Below are positions 17,688 to 25,939 of a DNA stretch of 64,000 bases, in pieces. Origin of the DNA: Acidobacteriaceae bacterium (GTDB taxonomy: Bacteria > Acidobacteriota > Terriglobia > Terriglobales > Acidobacteriaceae); the NCBI GenBank assembly GCA_021323655.1, contig JAJPKO010000047.1, forward strand, positions 62,001 to 126,000, read 5' to 3'. Within the stretch, counting starts at the first letter, position 1. Each line of letters starts with the position of its first letter. Below the pieces are notes generated by a model, which saw only the letters and a list, made by a program, of their open reading frames with translations, ran no database searches and was not told the DNA's origin. Both the position numbers and the translations under genes were made by a program.

Positions 17688-17864
17688 GCTCAGCTCCGCA
17701 AAAGCATTCAGAGCAGGATTGTGCCGTTCAATCTGGCGAATATGTTCTTCAGCAAGCCCAGGTGCCGATATCTTCTTCTCGCGCAACAGCTCTAGCTGTT
17801 CCACGGCAGGCAACAATGTCACATTTAATAGCAGGTAGCAAGAAGGCCTATCAGGGCCATTCAT
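17688..17864 (-). pseudogene. Remnant of an amidase (GatA-like) N-terminus
   Basis: On the minus strand an ATG at 17864 opens a frame reading LPAVEQLELLREKKI, then SAPGLAEEHIRQIE and RHNPALNAFAEL. This is the characteristic first 50 residues of amidase-signature enzymes (AS family, including GatA), with the leading helix and the IERxNPxLNAF motif. After NAFAEL the similarity stops, and none of the catalytic Lys-Ser-Ser region follows before the HU/IHF gene, which lies about 180 bp on in the opposite direction. The rest of the roughly 450-residue enzyme is missing, so this is a decayed or deleted gene. It starts 10 bp after the exported-protein gene, as if once in an operon with it. Confidence 0.6.
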
Positions 17865-17873
17865 TGGAGCGAA

Positions 17874-18461
17874 TCAATTCACACTCAGGTCACCATCCAC
17901 ATCCACCACCAGCGCATCTCCTTCTACCTGCATGGAGTGGATCTTCAGACGGTCGAGCTTCAGGTCGTATCCCGTGCTTTGCAAGGACTGCGCCAGGACT
18001 TTTCGCAGTAAGTCCGCAGCGTTCACCTTCATACTCGATGGCACTTTGTGGCTGAGAAATGGCATGAGCACAAAATTCAATTCACGCGACTCACTCAGGC
18101 GCTCAATCCGCGCATCACGAAAGCCAATCGTCTCCCCCTCCGCATCCGGCAGCAGCGAAACATCCGCATCAGGAGAAAGCCCGAAGCCAATGCACGCGCC
18201 CCGCAGATGTGTCCCCAACCTCGCGCTGGTATGGACATGAACAACGATGCGGTCCCCGGAAAATGAGACCTTCGGCGAATCAGCATAGACATAACAGGCA
18301 GAGTTGCTGCCACCCTTGATGTAATAGCGCCCGTTCGGCCCGTTAAAAAGCTGCACCTTCAGCGTATGCTCCAGGGCCTGCGCTGAGATCTTCAATTCAA
18401 CCGCGTGGAGATGCAAAGGCAGGCACAACAGAAACAGCAGGGCGAGAAAGCGGCTTTTCAT
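17874..18461 (-). CDS. Exported protein of unknown function
   Basis: From ATG 18461 (MKSRFLALLFLLCLPLHLHA) it has 195 residues with a clear signal peptide, cleaved probably after LHLHA. GAAGGA directly precedes the ATG. The mature part looks like an all-beta protein with alternating hydrophobic residues (VELKISAQALEHTL, VSFSGDRIVVHVHTSARLG, ELNFVLMPFLSHKVPS). Its C-terminus LKIHSMQVEGDALVVDVDGDLSV resembles lipid-binding or LmeA/DUF2993-like proteins in general form, but no family is firmly recognised. It is located between the FkbM gene and the amidase remnant on the same strand. Confidence 0.75.
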   Translation of the reverse strand: MKSRFLALLFLLCLPLHLHAVELKISAQALEHTLKVQLFNGPNGRYYIKGGSNSACYVYADSPKVSFSGDRIVVHVHTSARLGTHLRGACIGFGLSPDADVSLLPDAEGETIGFRDARIERLSESRELNFVLMPFLSHKVPSSMKVNAADLLRKVLAQSLQSTGYDLKLDRLKIHSMQVEGDALVVDVDGDLSVN

Positions 18462-18553
18462 TCCTTCTCTTATTCTAGTGGACTGTCGCAACGAACCCGT
18501 TACTGTTTTAGTAGACTACTGCGACCGGCAGATATCTCCCTCTCCCCGTTGCG

Positions 18554-19402
18554 CTACACTAACAATCTTGCTGGTACACTGTTGAAAGCAGCCGATACCA
18601 TGGACTCAAATTGTCCCTTCAAGTCGCTTCTTACAAACACATAATTTGAGTATCGAAAGTATTCTCGAAACCTGTCCGGATTGGCTGCGCTGATGCCGGT
18701 TTTGTTAATGAGATAGGTACTGTATCCTAAATTCCCCAACCAATCATGAGCGTGTCTTAAAGTCGATCCGGCATAGCGCCAGCCCTCTCCATATTCAAAT
18801 TGGCCAAAGCGAATCCGGCGATTGTTGAATAAATCTTTGGCTCCTCGCAAGACATAGAAATCGAATCCTTCGGCATCAATTTTCAGGTAATCTATCTCAT
18901 CCCATCCTGCCTGTGCCAATTCAGCATCAAGGGTTGTGATCTCAACCTTTCGCGCTAAAGCGTTGTTTGATACGGCCCTAATTAGGGATGAAGTCTCTCC
19001 GGCTGCCGGCTCTTCATAGAATTCCATCTCTCCAATGCTGTCGCTGACAGCCTTCCCGATGATCTTCAGGCATCCATTGGAAGCAAAGCGCTTCGTTAAT
19101 GCGGAGACCGCTGAACCTGATGGATCAAACAGAAGACCATGCGCGCCAGGCGACTGCGCCAGGAGAGATGCCGACCATTCGCCCTGATTGGCGCCTACAT
19201 CTATAAAGCGGTGAATCTCCTTATTTAAGGAACAAATCAGTTCCGCTTCACCTGTCCTTTCCATTGTCGGATTATCTATTCCATGGGCCCGCGCAATCAC
19301 AGCCTCACACTGATTGTGTAATTTTTCGATTATTTTGAGACCAGTTTTTGAGTGCGCAATGCAGGAATGCACGGAGCCTAACATATATCTGAAAATGGGC
19401 AT
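18554..19402 (-). CDS. FkbM family methyltransferase
   Basis: SAM-dependent O-methyltransferase of the FkbM group, commonly acting on glycans or secondary metabolites. From ATG 19402 (MPIFRYMLGSVHSC) it has 282 residues. SAM motif I is RFIDVGANQGEWS. The FkbM signature DEIDYLKIDAEGFDFYVLRGA lies near residue 185. The open frame continues 55 codons upstream, but that part is Cys/Arg-rich, crosses the area after the glnA terminator and does not resemble the family. The DNA is visibly AT-richer than its neighbours, suggesting horizontal transfer. It has no methylation partner or glycan operon around it. It lies just downstream of the glnA terminator, so it needs its own promoter. Confidence 0.88.
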   Translation of the reverse strand: MPIFRYMLGSVHSCIAHSKTGLKIIEKLHNQCEAVIARAHGIDNPTMERTGEAELICSLNKEIHRFIDVGANQGEWSASLLAQSPGAHGLLFDPSGSAVSALTKRFASNGCLKIIGKAVSDSIGEMEFYEEPAAGETSSLIRAVSNNALARKVEITTLDAELAQAGWDEIDYLKIDAEGFDFYVLRGAKDLFNNRRIRFGQFEYGEGWRYAGSTLRHAHDWLGNLGYSTYLINKTGISAANPDRFREYFRYSNYVFVRSDLKGQFESMVSAAFNSVPARLLV

Positions 19403-19600
19403 GCCTAACAATATGGAACATAACGGATTGTTCCAGCAACATTGATAACAAGACATGCAGCAGCACCGGTTCCGCAGTTCGTTGCGGCCGCAGTCATTCC
19501 GACCAGCGCAGGGCCTCTTTTTCCAGTAATGCTGCCAATTGGCGCATCTCTTCCGGCACTCTGGCAAACTTTTGCGGACGGGAACGCTGTCTCTTCATAC

Positions 19601-19631
19601 AAAAAGTATGCCCCGGTTTCGACCGGGGCAT
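19601..19631 (-). terminator. Rho-independent terminator of glnA
   Basis: A perfect 10-bp stem ATGCCCCGGT/ACCGGGGCAT (19608-19617 and 19622-19631) with a 4-base loop is followed, in the minus-strand direction, by ACTTTTTG. It begins 28 bp after the glnA stop. This is the clearest terminator in this part of the window. Confidence 0.85.
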
Positions 19632-19658
19632 AAGCAACAACGCATGATATGTGTCTTG

Positions 19659-21089
19659 TTAGAACTGGTTCCACAGGAACTGGTTGTAGACCTCATGGTG
19701 GAACTGGACTTCCGGCGCCTTGACGTAGGTGCCCAGCAGCCGCGGGCAGCGATCAGCTGAAGCCTGCTTCAGATCGGCAAAGCGTGCCTTTACATCCTCG
19801 CCCAGCAGCTTCGTTGTCCAGGTGGCATTGCGGAAGTTCTCTATCGCCGTATAGATGTTGTCAGGCAGGTAGCGTTCCGCCTGGCGCAGGTTGGCAATGT
19901 TTGCAGTCTCGCCTTCCAGTCCCGACTTGAAGATTGAGTAGAGCACCAGGTACGGATTCGCATCCGGAGCAACCGAGCGCACTTCCACGCGCATGCTCTT
20001 TTCATTGCCAATGGGGATGCGGACCATGGAGCCGCGGTCCGTGGCCGACGCCTTGATCTGGTTCGGCGCTTCAAAGTGCGGATCAAGACGGCGATACGCA
20101 TTGACGCTCGAATTCAGCAGCAGGCAGATATCATTGCCGTGCGTCAGAATGCGGTCCACAAAGTCCCATCCAAAGCGGGAGAGGTTTTCCTCGCCCTTCG
20201 GGTCCCAGAAAAGGTTCTTGCCATTTTTGCTTATCGAAACGTTCGTGTGCATGCCGCTTCCGTTCACGCCAACAACCGGCTTCGGCAGGAAGGAGGCAGT
20301 CAGCCCGAGCCGGGTTGCAACCTGGCGACAGACCAGCTTGTAGATCTGGATCTGGTCAGCAGCACCCAGCACTTCACCATAGCCGTAATTGATCTCAAAC
20401 TGTGAAGGTGCAACTTCCGGATGGTCCTTCTCGTTCTCAAAGCCCATCGCGCGCAGCACTTCAGCTGTCGTGTCAATAAAGGTGCGCAGCGGATCACCAG
20501 GCAGCGAATGGTAGTAGCCACCAGTGTTTACATATTCAAACTTGCCCGTCTCAGGAAAACGGCGCTCCGCATCGGTCCCGGCAAAGATAAAGCCTTCAAT
20601 TTCATTGGCTGCATTGAGCGTATAGCCCTCTTTTTTATGCAGCCCTTCCGCAAAGCTCTTGAGCAGGCCGCGAACATCGGCAGCATACGGCGAACCGCCC
20701 TTATCAATCACATCGCCAAAGACCAGCACCTTGCCAGGACCAAAAACATCCGCGGGCGCCCAATAAAATGACCCCCAGTCAATGCCGAGCCGCAGGTCGC
20801 TCTCGCGCTGCGCGGTAAATCCGCGAATCGAGGAGCCGTCAAAGGTCAGATTGTCGAAGCTCTTGATCAGGAACTTCTTGTCATAGTCCAGCATGTGCAG
20901 GCGCCCTTCAAGGTCGCTGAACAGCACTGTGACTGCTTTGATTTCCTTCGTATCGGTGAGGTACTTAAGGCGCTCTTCCTGGATCTTTCCAGCATCAACG
21001 CGCTTTTTGCGCTGCTCTTTGGCCTGCAGGTTTTTTTCTTCCAGCTCAGCGTATGAGAGCGAAAGGAAACTACGAAGTTCGTTGGACAT
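19659..21089 (-). CDS. glnA: Glutamine synthetase (GlnA-type)
   Basis: ATP-dependent synthesis of glutamine from glutamate and ammonia. It has 476 residues. The beta-grasp part contains FSDLEGRLHMLDYD and TFDGSSIRGF. The catalytic part has NEIEGFIF, NGSGMHTNVSISKNG, and the RGSMVRIPIGNEKSMRVEVRS region with DANPYLVL. An N-terminal helical extension of about 50 residues (SYAELEEKNLQAKEQRKKR) precedes the grasp domain. The C-terminus lacks the tyrosine adenylylation motif NLYDLP of enterobacterial GlnA, so GlnE control is unlikely. The start is preceded by AGAGGAGAAGC. The upstream 290 bp (21090-21379) are AT-rich and hold no gene. A strong terminator follows. Confidence 0.95.
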   Translation of the reverse strand: MSNELRSFLSLSYAELEEKNLQAKEQRKKRVDAGKIQEERLKYLTDTKEIKAVTVLFSDLEGRLHMLDYDKKFLIKSFDNLTFDGSSIRGFTAQRESDLRLGIDWGSFYWAPADVFGPGKVLVFGDVIDKGGSPYAADVRGLLKSFAEGLHKKEGYTLNAANEIEGFIFAGTDAERRFPETGKFEYVNTGGYYHSLPGDPLRTFIDTTAEVLRAMGFENEKDHPEVAPSQFEINYGYGEVLGAADQIQIYKLVCRQVATRLGLTASFLPKPVVGVNGSGMHTNVSISKNGKNLFWDPKGEENLSRFGWDFVDRILTHGNDICLLLNSSVNAYRRLDPHFEAPNQIKASATDRGSMVRIPIGNEKSMRVEVRSVAPDANPYLVLYSIFKSGLEGETANIANLRQAERYLPDNIYTAIENFRNATWTTKLLGEDVKARFADLKQASADRCPRLLGTYVKAPEVQFHHEVYNQFLWNQF

Positions 21090-21314
21090 GCTTCTCCTCT
21101 GGATGGGTCTGACCGAAGTCCATCTTTGTCATTGGTTCGGTTGTGTGTATGGCAACAGGGTAACGCCGTCCTTATAAGAAATCTTTAGTATCAGAAAAAG
21201 TAATAAACAGCATAGAAAATATTTATGCAGACACATCAACACAGCCTTAATCTGTCATCCTCGGACGAAGCCGAAGGACCTGCTTTTGCGATGCTGGCGC
21301 TTCTGAAAATCCCA

Positions 21315-21350
21315 GGTGCTCCATCCTTTCGCAAAGCGAGAGGGGGCACC
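21315..21350 (-). repeat. Long imperfect hairpin downstream of murA
   Basis: GGTGCTCCATCCTTTCGC (21315-21332), AAA, then GCGAGAGGGGGCACC (21336-21350) form an interrupted stem with GGTGC/GCACC at the base. It lies 30 bp after the murA stop (minus strand), in the otherwise empty 290-bp murA-glnA gap. It shares the form of the hairpin at 17531-17558 (CCTTTC core with GC-rich base). It could end murA transcription or be a dispersed extragenic repeat. Confidence 0.45.
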
Positions 21351-21379
21351 ACAACTGCCGTCAGCCCGCCGAGCTCCGC

Positions 21380-22690
21380 TCAATGAGCATCCACAGCAAC
21401 TGGCTCGCGCTTGTCCGCAAAAACATTCCCCATCCTGCGGACCTGTGCCCCCACACCGCGCAGCTTCTCTTCAATATGCTCGTATCCGCGGTCTATGTGA
21501 TACACGCGGTCCAGAATGGACTCCCCATCGGCCACCAGCGCAGCCAGCACCAGCGAGGCCGAAGCGCGCAGGTCAGAGCACATCACCGCAGCAGCCGAAA
21601 GCGGCGATTTGCCGCGCACCGTCGCACTGCGTCCATCTACCTTGATGTTCGCGCCCATGCGGACCAGCTCCAGCACATGCATAAAGCGGTTCTCAAAAAT
21701 GTTCTCAGTGATGACCGAAGTCCCTTCCGCCTGCGTCGCCAGCGCCATATATTGCGCCTGCATGTCCGTCGGAAAGCCAGGATACTCTTCCGTAGAAATA
21801 TCGGCAGCCTTCAGGTTCCCTTCGCTGCGTACACGGATCTGGTCTTTACTCAGCACATCAATGCGCGCCCCGGCCTCTTCCAGTTTGCTGATCACAGCGC
21901 CCAGGTGCGCGGGATTGCAGTTCGAAACACAAAGGTCACCGCCGGTAATCGCGCCCGCAATCAGAAAAGTACCTGCCTCAATGCGGTCCGGGTTGATGCG
22001 GTGCTTCGCCCCGTGCAGCTTCTCCACGCCCTGCACGCGAATCCTCGATGTCCCCGCGCCTTCAATCTTCGCGCCCATCGCATTCAGCAGTGCGGCAAGG
22101 TCAGTCACCTCCGGCTCGCGCGCGCAGTTCTCCATCACCGTTTCGCCTTCGGCCAGAACAGCGGCCATCAGCAGGTCTTCCGTCCCCGTAACGGTGATCT
22201 TGTCAAAAACAATGTTTGCGCCCTTCAGCCGGTCAGCGCGCGCCTCAATGTATCCATGCTCGTAGCTGATCTTCGCGCCCATCGTTTCCAGCCCTTTGAT
22301 GTGCAGATCAATGGGGCGTCCGCCAATGGCGCAGCCTCCGGGCATCGCCACGCGCGCCAGACCGGTGCGGGCAACCAGCGGTCCCATCACCAGCGCCGAA
22401 GCGCGCATGGTCTTCACAATCTCATACTTGGCCACAGGATCAGAAAGCAGCCGGCAACTGATGCTCGTGCGGTGCTGCGCGCGTCCATACCCAAGCTCAA
22501 CCTCTGCCCCCATCGAGACAAGCAGCTTGCGCTCCGTCTCAATGTCCCGCACCTGCGGAATATTTTCAAGGACCACCTCGTCCTCGGTAAGAATGGCCGC
22601 CGCCATACAAGGAAGGGCCGAGTTCTTGGCCCCGCTCACGCGAATAGTACCGATCAGAGGATTGCCGCCGCGAATAACAAACTTGTCCAT
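21380..22690 (-). CDS. murA: UDP-N-acetylglucosamine 1-carboxyvinyltransferase
   Basis: First committed step of peptidoglycan synthesis, transferring enolpyruvate to UDP-GlcNAc. From ATG 22690 (MDKFVIRGGNPLIGTIRVSGAK), preceded by AAGG, it has 436 residues, the usual length. An in-frame extension up to 22735 is non-conserved. The substrate-binding Lys22-Asn23 is in SGAKNSALP. The catalytic Cys120 is in AMPGGCAIGGRPID, so a fosfomycin-sensitive type is expected. The two inverse alpha/beta domains show the SEGNLKAADISTEEYPGFPTDMQ region. It lies between the ABC-2 permease end and the glnA promoter region, apparently transcribed alone. Confidence 0.97.
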   Translation of the reverse strand: MDKFVIRGGNPLIGTIRVSGAKNSALPCMAAAILTEDEVVLENIPQVRDIETERKLLVSMGAEVELGYGRAQHRTSISCRLLSDPVAKYEIVKTMRASALVMGPLVARTGLARVAMPGGCAIGGRPIDLHIKGLETMGAKISYEHGYIEARADRLKGANIVFDKITVTGTEDLLMAAVLAEGETVMENCAREPEVTDLAALLNAMGAKIEGAGTSRIRVQGVEKLHGAKHRINPDRIEAGTFLIAGAITGGDLCVSNCNPAHLGAVISKLEEAGARIDVLSKDQIRVRSEGNLKAADISTEEYPGFPTDMQAQYMALATQAEGTSVITENIFENRFMHVLELVRMGANIKVDGRSATVRGKSPLSAAAVMCSDLRASASLVLAALVADGESILDRVYHIDRGYEHIEEKLRGVGAQVRRMGNVFADKREPVAVDAH

Positions 22691-22827
22691 AATGCCTTGG
22701 ATTAGTGTAAATGGGACCCCGATGAGGATACACAAAGGAATCAGAGGAGATACCTCTGCCTGCTCGCATCTTTTGTGTTATTCCAGCACTGGATCAGACA
22801 GTCGAAGCACAAAAAAGCAAGGGCCCA

Positions 22828-23520
22828 TCAATCCGCCGCCAGGTTCAGATCACGCCGCGTGAAGACCCACGAGGCCGCTCCAAACCAGATCGCGGCAGCG
22901 ATAAGCGTCAGTACTGCATCAAGCCACACGTCAGCTCCAGCCCGCTTCGCAGCTGGGCCGGAAATCAATGATGCAAACAGCCTCGATGCTCCCGGAAAAC
23001 CGAAAGAACCCGCATATGTGGCCAGCGCCACGCAAAGAACAGACACCAGGGATGCGATCAATTGCGGCAGCAGCACCGACCATAAAATACTCACGGCTCC
23101 CGCCCAGGCGCCAAGCAGCAGTTGCAGCACGGCCATTTCGAACACCTCGTTCCATGGCTGGTGTGTGGAGCGCGCCAGCATCACTCCGGCCAGCAGAAAC
23201 CCGCTGGCATACAGAACAAGCGGCAGCCACGCCGTCACCAGCAGCGCAAATAAATACACTGGGCGGCTCACCGCCCGCGAAAGTACTGTGACAATGCGTC
23301 GCGAGCGCTGCTCATTGCCCAGCAGAGTGCTTCCGGTCACAGCGACGAGCGCCAGTCCGGCAAAGCATTCCTGATGCAGCATCCAGAGGACGTCGTCCGG
23401 ATCGGGTGTTCCAGCCGCCAGCAGAATTGCGGCCATAATGAAAGGCCATAGCGCGAGCAGCAGAAAAAGCCAGCGGTTCTGCCACAGAAGACGGCGCGCA
23501 ATCGGCCCCACGCTTCTCAT
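22828..23520 (-). CDS. ABC-2 type transporter permease
   Basis: Membrane subunit of an ABC exporter, 230 residues. About six hydrophobic segments are visible: near 18-37, 55-68, 90-112, 130-150, 155-175 and 200-218. The segment GNEQRSRRIVTVLSRAVSRP between helices resembles the conserved cytoplasmic ERxxGTL..L.SRPV region of ABC-2 permeases. The start overlaps the ATPase stop by 4 bases (ATGA), so the two are translationally coupled and form one exporter. The substrate is unknown. The last residues FTRRDLNLAAD are a typical cytoplasmic tail of this class. Confidence 0.85.
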   Translation of the reverse strand: MRSVGPIARRLLWQNRWLFLLLALWPFIMAAILLAAGTPDPDDVLWMLHQECFAGLALVAVTGSTLLGNEQRSRRIVTVLSRAVSRPVYLFALLVTAWLPLVLYASGFLLAGVMLARSTHQPWNEVFEMAVLQLLLGAWAGAVSILWSVLLPQLIASLVSVLCVALATYAGSFGFPGASRLFASLISGPAAKRAGADVWLDAVLTLIAAAIWFGAASWVFTRRDLNLAAD

Positions 23521-24410
23521 GCTTCTCCGCTCCCTCCATCACTCCAGGAAAGAAACAGCTCTTCCAGTGTGCGGCGCAGCGGCGTAACGCTGATAAGCTC
23601 GGCGCCTGCCGTCCAGGCATGCTCAATCAGTTCCCGCTGTCTCAGCACAGGGACAACATAACGGACCACCTCATCTTTCGCCTCACTCGCATAGGGCTGA
23701 AAATCCCTCAAAATCGGACCGCGTACCACAACTTCTGACCGGCCGCTCTCTTCCAGAAACTGCTCCATCTGGCCTTCCCGCAACAGTTTTCCTCGATGAA
23801 GAAAAGCAATGCGGTCGCAAATCTGCTCGACCTCAGACAGTTGGTGCGAGCTGAAGAAAATGCTCTTGCCCTCCTCCCGTGCCGCGCGCAAAAGCTCACG
23901 TACCTCCATCACCCCAGCCGGATCGAGCGCCGAAGTAGGCTCATCCAGAATCAGCACCTCCGGATCATTTACCAGCGCCTGTGCCAGTCCGAGCCGCTGC
24001 TGCATTCCACGCGAGAACTTCCGCGCATCCTTCCCGGCAGAGGACAAATTCATCCTCGCTACCAGCTCGCGCGCCCTCTCGCGCAGGCGCGGGTTTCGCA
24101 TCCCATTCAGCTTTCCGGCAAACTCGATCGCGCTGCGCGCCCCTTCAGCATAGAAGGAAGAAACATCGGGCAAATATCCGACGCGTGAGCGGACAGCAGT
24201 ATCTCCAAATGGCTTGCCGAGAATCGCGCCACCGCCCGACGTGGGCCTGAGAAATCCAAGCGCAAGATGAATGGCCGTGGTCTTCCCCGCACCGTTCGGC
24301 CCCAGAAACCCAAGTATCTCTCCCGGATGCAGAGCAAGCGTCAGCCCATCCAATGCCCGGTGCCTGCCAAAATTCTTCGTCGCCTGCCTGAACTCTAGCG
24401 CTGCGCTCAC
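23517..24410 (-). CDS. ABC transporter ATP-binding protein, ABC-2/DrrA-like
   Basis: ATPase subunit of the exporter with the downstream overlapping permease. It has 297 residues. Walker A is GPNGAGKTT in LGFLGPNGAGKTTAIHLAL. The Q-loop region is VGYLPDVSSFYAEGA. The signature is FSRGMQQRLGLAQ, where Ser-Arg-Gly replaces the usual Ser-Gly-Gly. Walker B is VLILDEPTSALDP, and the H-loop is FFSSHQLSEVEQ. The C-terminal 80 residues form the accessory domain common in BcrA/DrrA-type ATPases. Such pairs export drugs, lipids or polysaccharides, but the substrate cannot be inferred here. It begins about 120 bp downstream of the mini receptor-like frame. Confidence 0.92.
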   Translation of the reverse strand: MSAALEFRQATKNFGRHRALDGLTLALHPGEILGFLGPNGAGKTTAIHLALGFLRPTSGGGAILGKPFGDTAVRSRVGYLPDVSSFYAEGARSAIEFAGKLNGMRNPRLRERARELVARMNLSSAGKDARKFSRGMQQRLGLAQALVNDPEVLILDEPTSALDPAGVMEVRELLRAAREEGKSIFFSSHQLSEVEQICDRIAFLHRGKLLREGQMEQFLEESGRSEVVVRGPILRDFQPYASEAKDEVVRYVVPVLRQRELIEHAWTAGAELISVTPLRRTLEELFLSWSDGGSGEA

Positions 24411-24529
24411 AGCGGCATTGTCTCATGCGTCTGCGTGAAGATGTCTTTGTACAGCGCTGCGGAGACCGCGCATAACGAAGAAGGAGAGACCATTCTCATG
24501 GCCTCTTTCCTTACGCGGGGGCTGCCGTT

Positions 24530-24688
24530 TTAAAAGCTCAGCTTCAGACTCAGTTGCACCTGTCGCGGCGGGTTCGCGCTCGAGAGCGTTCCGAAGCTTG
24601 CATTGGAAGCATTCGCAGGCAGACATGCAGCGGCAATCGCCACTATCACGCATGCGTACCTTAAAAATGTCCTGATGCATTGCTTCAC
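24530..24688 (-). pseudogene. Miniature frame joining a signal peptide to a TonB-receptor C-terminus
   Basis: On the minus strand a GTG at 24688, preceded by AGAGGG at 7 bases, opens a 52-codon frame. Residues 1-27 form a signal peptide (KQCIRTFLRYACVIVAI, then AAACLPANA). Residues 28-52 read SNASFGTLSSANPPR then QVQLSLKLSF, ending in a terminal Phe. The second half is the typical last barrel strand of Oar-like TonB-dependent receptors, including the C-terminal Phe beta-signal. The whole receptor middle, which would be around a thousand residues, is absent. The simplest reading is a clean in-frame internal deletion, leaving signal and tail. It could still be translated and exported. A functional small protein is possible but unproven. 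Confidence 0.55.
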
Positions 24689-24886
24689 TGTACCGCCCTC
24701 TCGCGAAACACAATCGTTTTCTTATCTTTTCCGCAGGTTTACTGATTGCGGACTATAGGAGTAAGTACAGGGACGTAAAAATGACTGTCAATGAATCAGG
24801 CAAAAGCCCATACCGCTCAGTGGTACGACGAGCATTTTGCAGAATGACATACCGCATTGCGAAACATCAGGTCGGATGGTCCTTGG

Positions 24887-25927
24887 CTACAACTTCGCAA
24901 CTTCTTCCGCCATCATCTTCGCAGCCAATTCGCAGGCGGCGCGGTCTACATCACGATGTGTCACAATACGCACTGCGTTTCTGTTTACGATTCCGGTAAG
25001 CACGCCGCGATGCTTCAATCGCCCCACCAGCTCGCCAGCTTTTTCTTCGGCCTTGAGCGTAAAGATCACGATATTGCTCTGCACCGTCGCCAGATCAAGC
25101 TTCACCTGCGGCAGCGCAGCCAGATGCTCCGCCAGGAACCGTGCATTCGCATGGTCTTCGTGCAGGCGCTTCGGCATCTCTTCGAGAGCAATCAGCCCCG
25201 CGGCGGCAAGAACGCCCGCCTGCCGCATGCCTCCACCCAGCGCCTTGCGGATCATCCGTGCGTGCTCAATGGTCTTGCGGCTGCCCACCAGCACAGAGCC
25301 TGCCGGCGCACAAAGCCCTTTCGACAGGCAAAACATGACCGTGCTGAACCCGCTCGTCAGCTCCGCAACCGGAATACGCAATGCCACCGAAGCATGAAAG
25401 ATGCGCGCGCCATCCAGATGCAGCGGGATCCCGTATTCCCGCGCACCGTTCCATATCTCGCCAAATACGGTCAGCGGTGTGATCGTACCGCCAGCCATGT
25501 TGTGCGTGTTTTCAAGAGAAATCAACCCAGTGGGAGCATTGTTCACGCTGGCCCGCTTCAGTGCCGGTTCAATGTGTTCCCATGTCAGAATGCCGCGCTC
25601 GGCAAACACTGTCCGCAACTGGCAGCCAGAAAATGAAGCCGCCATCGCCATCTCCCAGTCCACAATGTGCGCGCGCGATTCGCAGACAATTTCCTGTCCT
25701 GGCTGCGTGAGGACCTTGATGGCAATCTGGTTTCCCATCGTTCCGGTCGGGACAAACAGCGCCGCTTCCCGCCCAAAGATGCGGGCCGCGCTTGCTTCCA
25801 GCATGTTGACCGTCGGGTCTTCCCCGTAAACATCGTCTCCCACTTCAGCGGCAGCCATGGCTGCGCGCATCGCCGCGGTGGGCTTAGTCACTGTATCGCT
25901 GCGCAGATCAATCATGTGTTCCGTCAT
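24887..25927 (-). CDS. ltaE: Low-specificity L-threonine aldolase
   Basis: PLP enzyme cleaving L-threonine/allo-threonine to glycine and acetaldehyde. It has 346 residues. It begins with [13 protein letters not shown], the family N-terminus, with [12 protein letters not shown] after it. Phosphate binding is in PTGTMGNQ, the PLP-facing Asp172 in [10 protein letters not shown], and the Schiff-base lysine at about 203 in [12 protein letters not shown]. The C-terminal small domain ends in [10 protein letters not shown], normal for this fold I family. The gene is 12 bp downstream of the ABC ATPase gene, which follows mqnA, so the three may be one transcript. A role in glycine supply or threonine breakdown is expected. 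Confidence 0.95.
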   Translation of the reverse strand: MTEHMIDLRSDTVTKPTAAMRAAMAAAEVGDDVYGEDPTVNMLEASAARIFGREAALFVPTGTMGNQIAIKVLTQPGQEIVCESRAHIVDWEMAMAASFSGCQLRTVFAERGILTWEHIEPALKRASVNNAPTGLISLENTHNMAGGTITPLTVFGEIWNGAREYGIPLHLDGARIFHASVALRIPVAELTSGFSTVMFCLSKGLCAPAGSVLVGSRKTIEHARMIRKALGGGMRQAGVLAAAGLIALEEMPKRLHEDHANARFLAEHLAALPQVKLDLATVQSNIVIFTLKAEEKAGELVGRLKHRGVLTGIVNRNAVRIVTHRDVDRAACELAAKMMAEEVAKL

Positions 25928-25939
25928 AAAATTTCTCAG

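Noticed and set aside
19403-19567. Upstream 55-codon extension of the FkbM frame
   Set aside because: Very Cys- and Arg-rich, not like the family, and in the region just after the glnA terminator.
21383-22705. Long plus-strand open frame of 440 codons across murA
   Set aside because: It is antisense to a clear murA gene and its translation is rich in His, Arg and Gln with no family resemblance.
24790-24846. Short plus-strand frame (MNQAKAHTAQWYDEHFAE, 18 residues) with AGGAG upstream
   Set aside because: It looks gene-like but stops after 18 codons and no continuing frame was found; too short to support.
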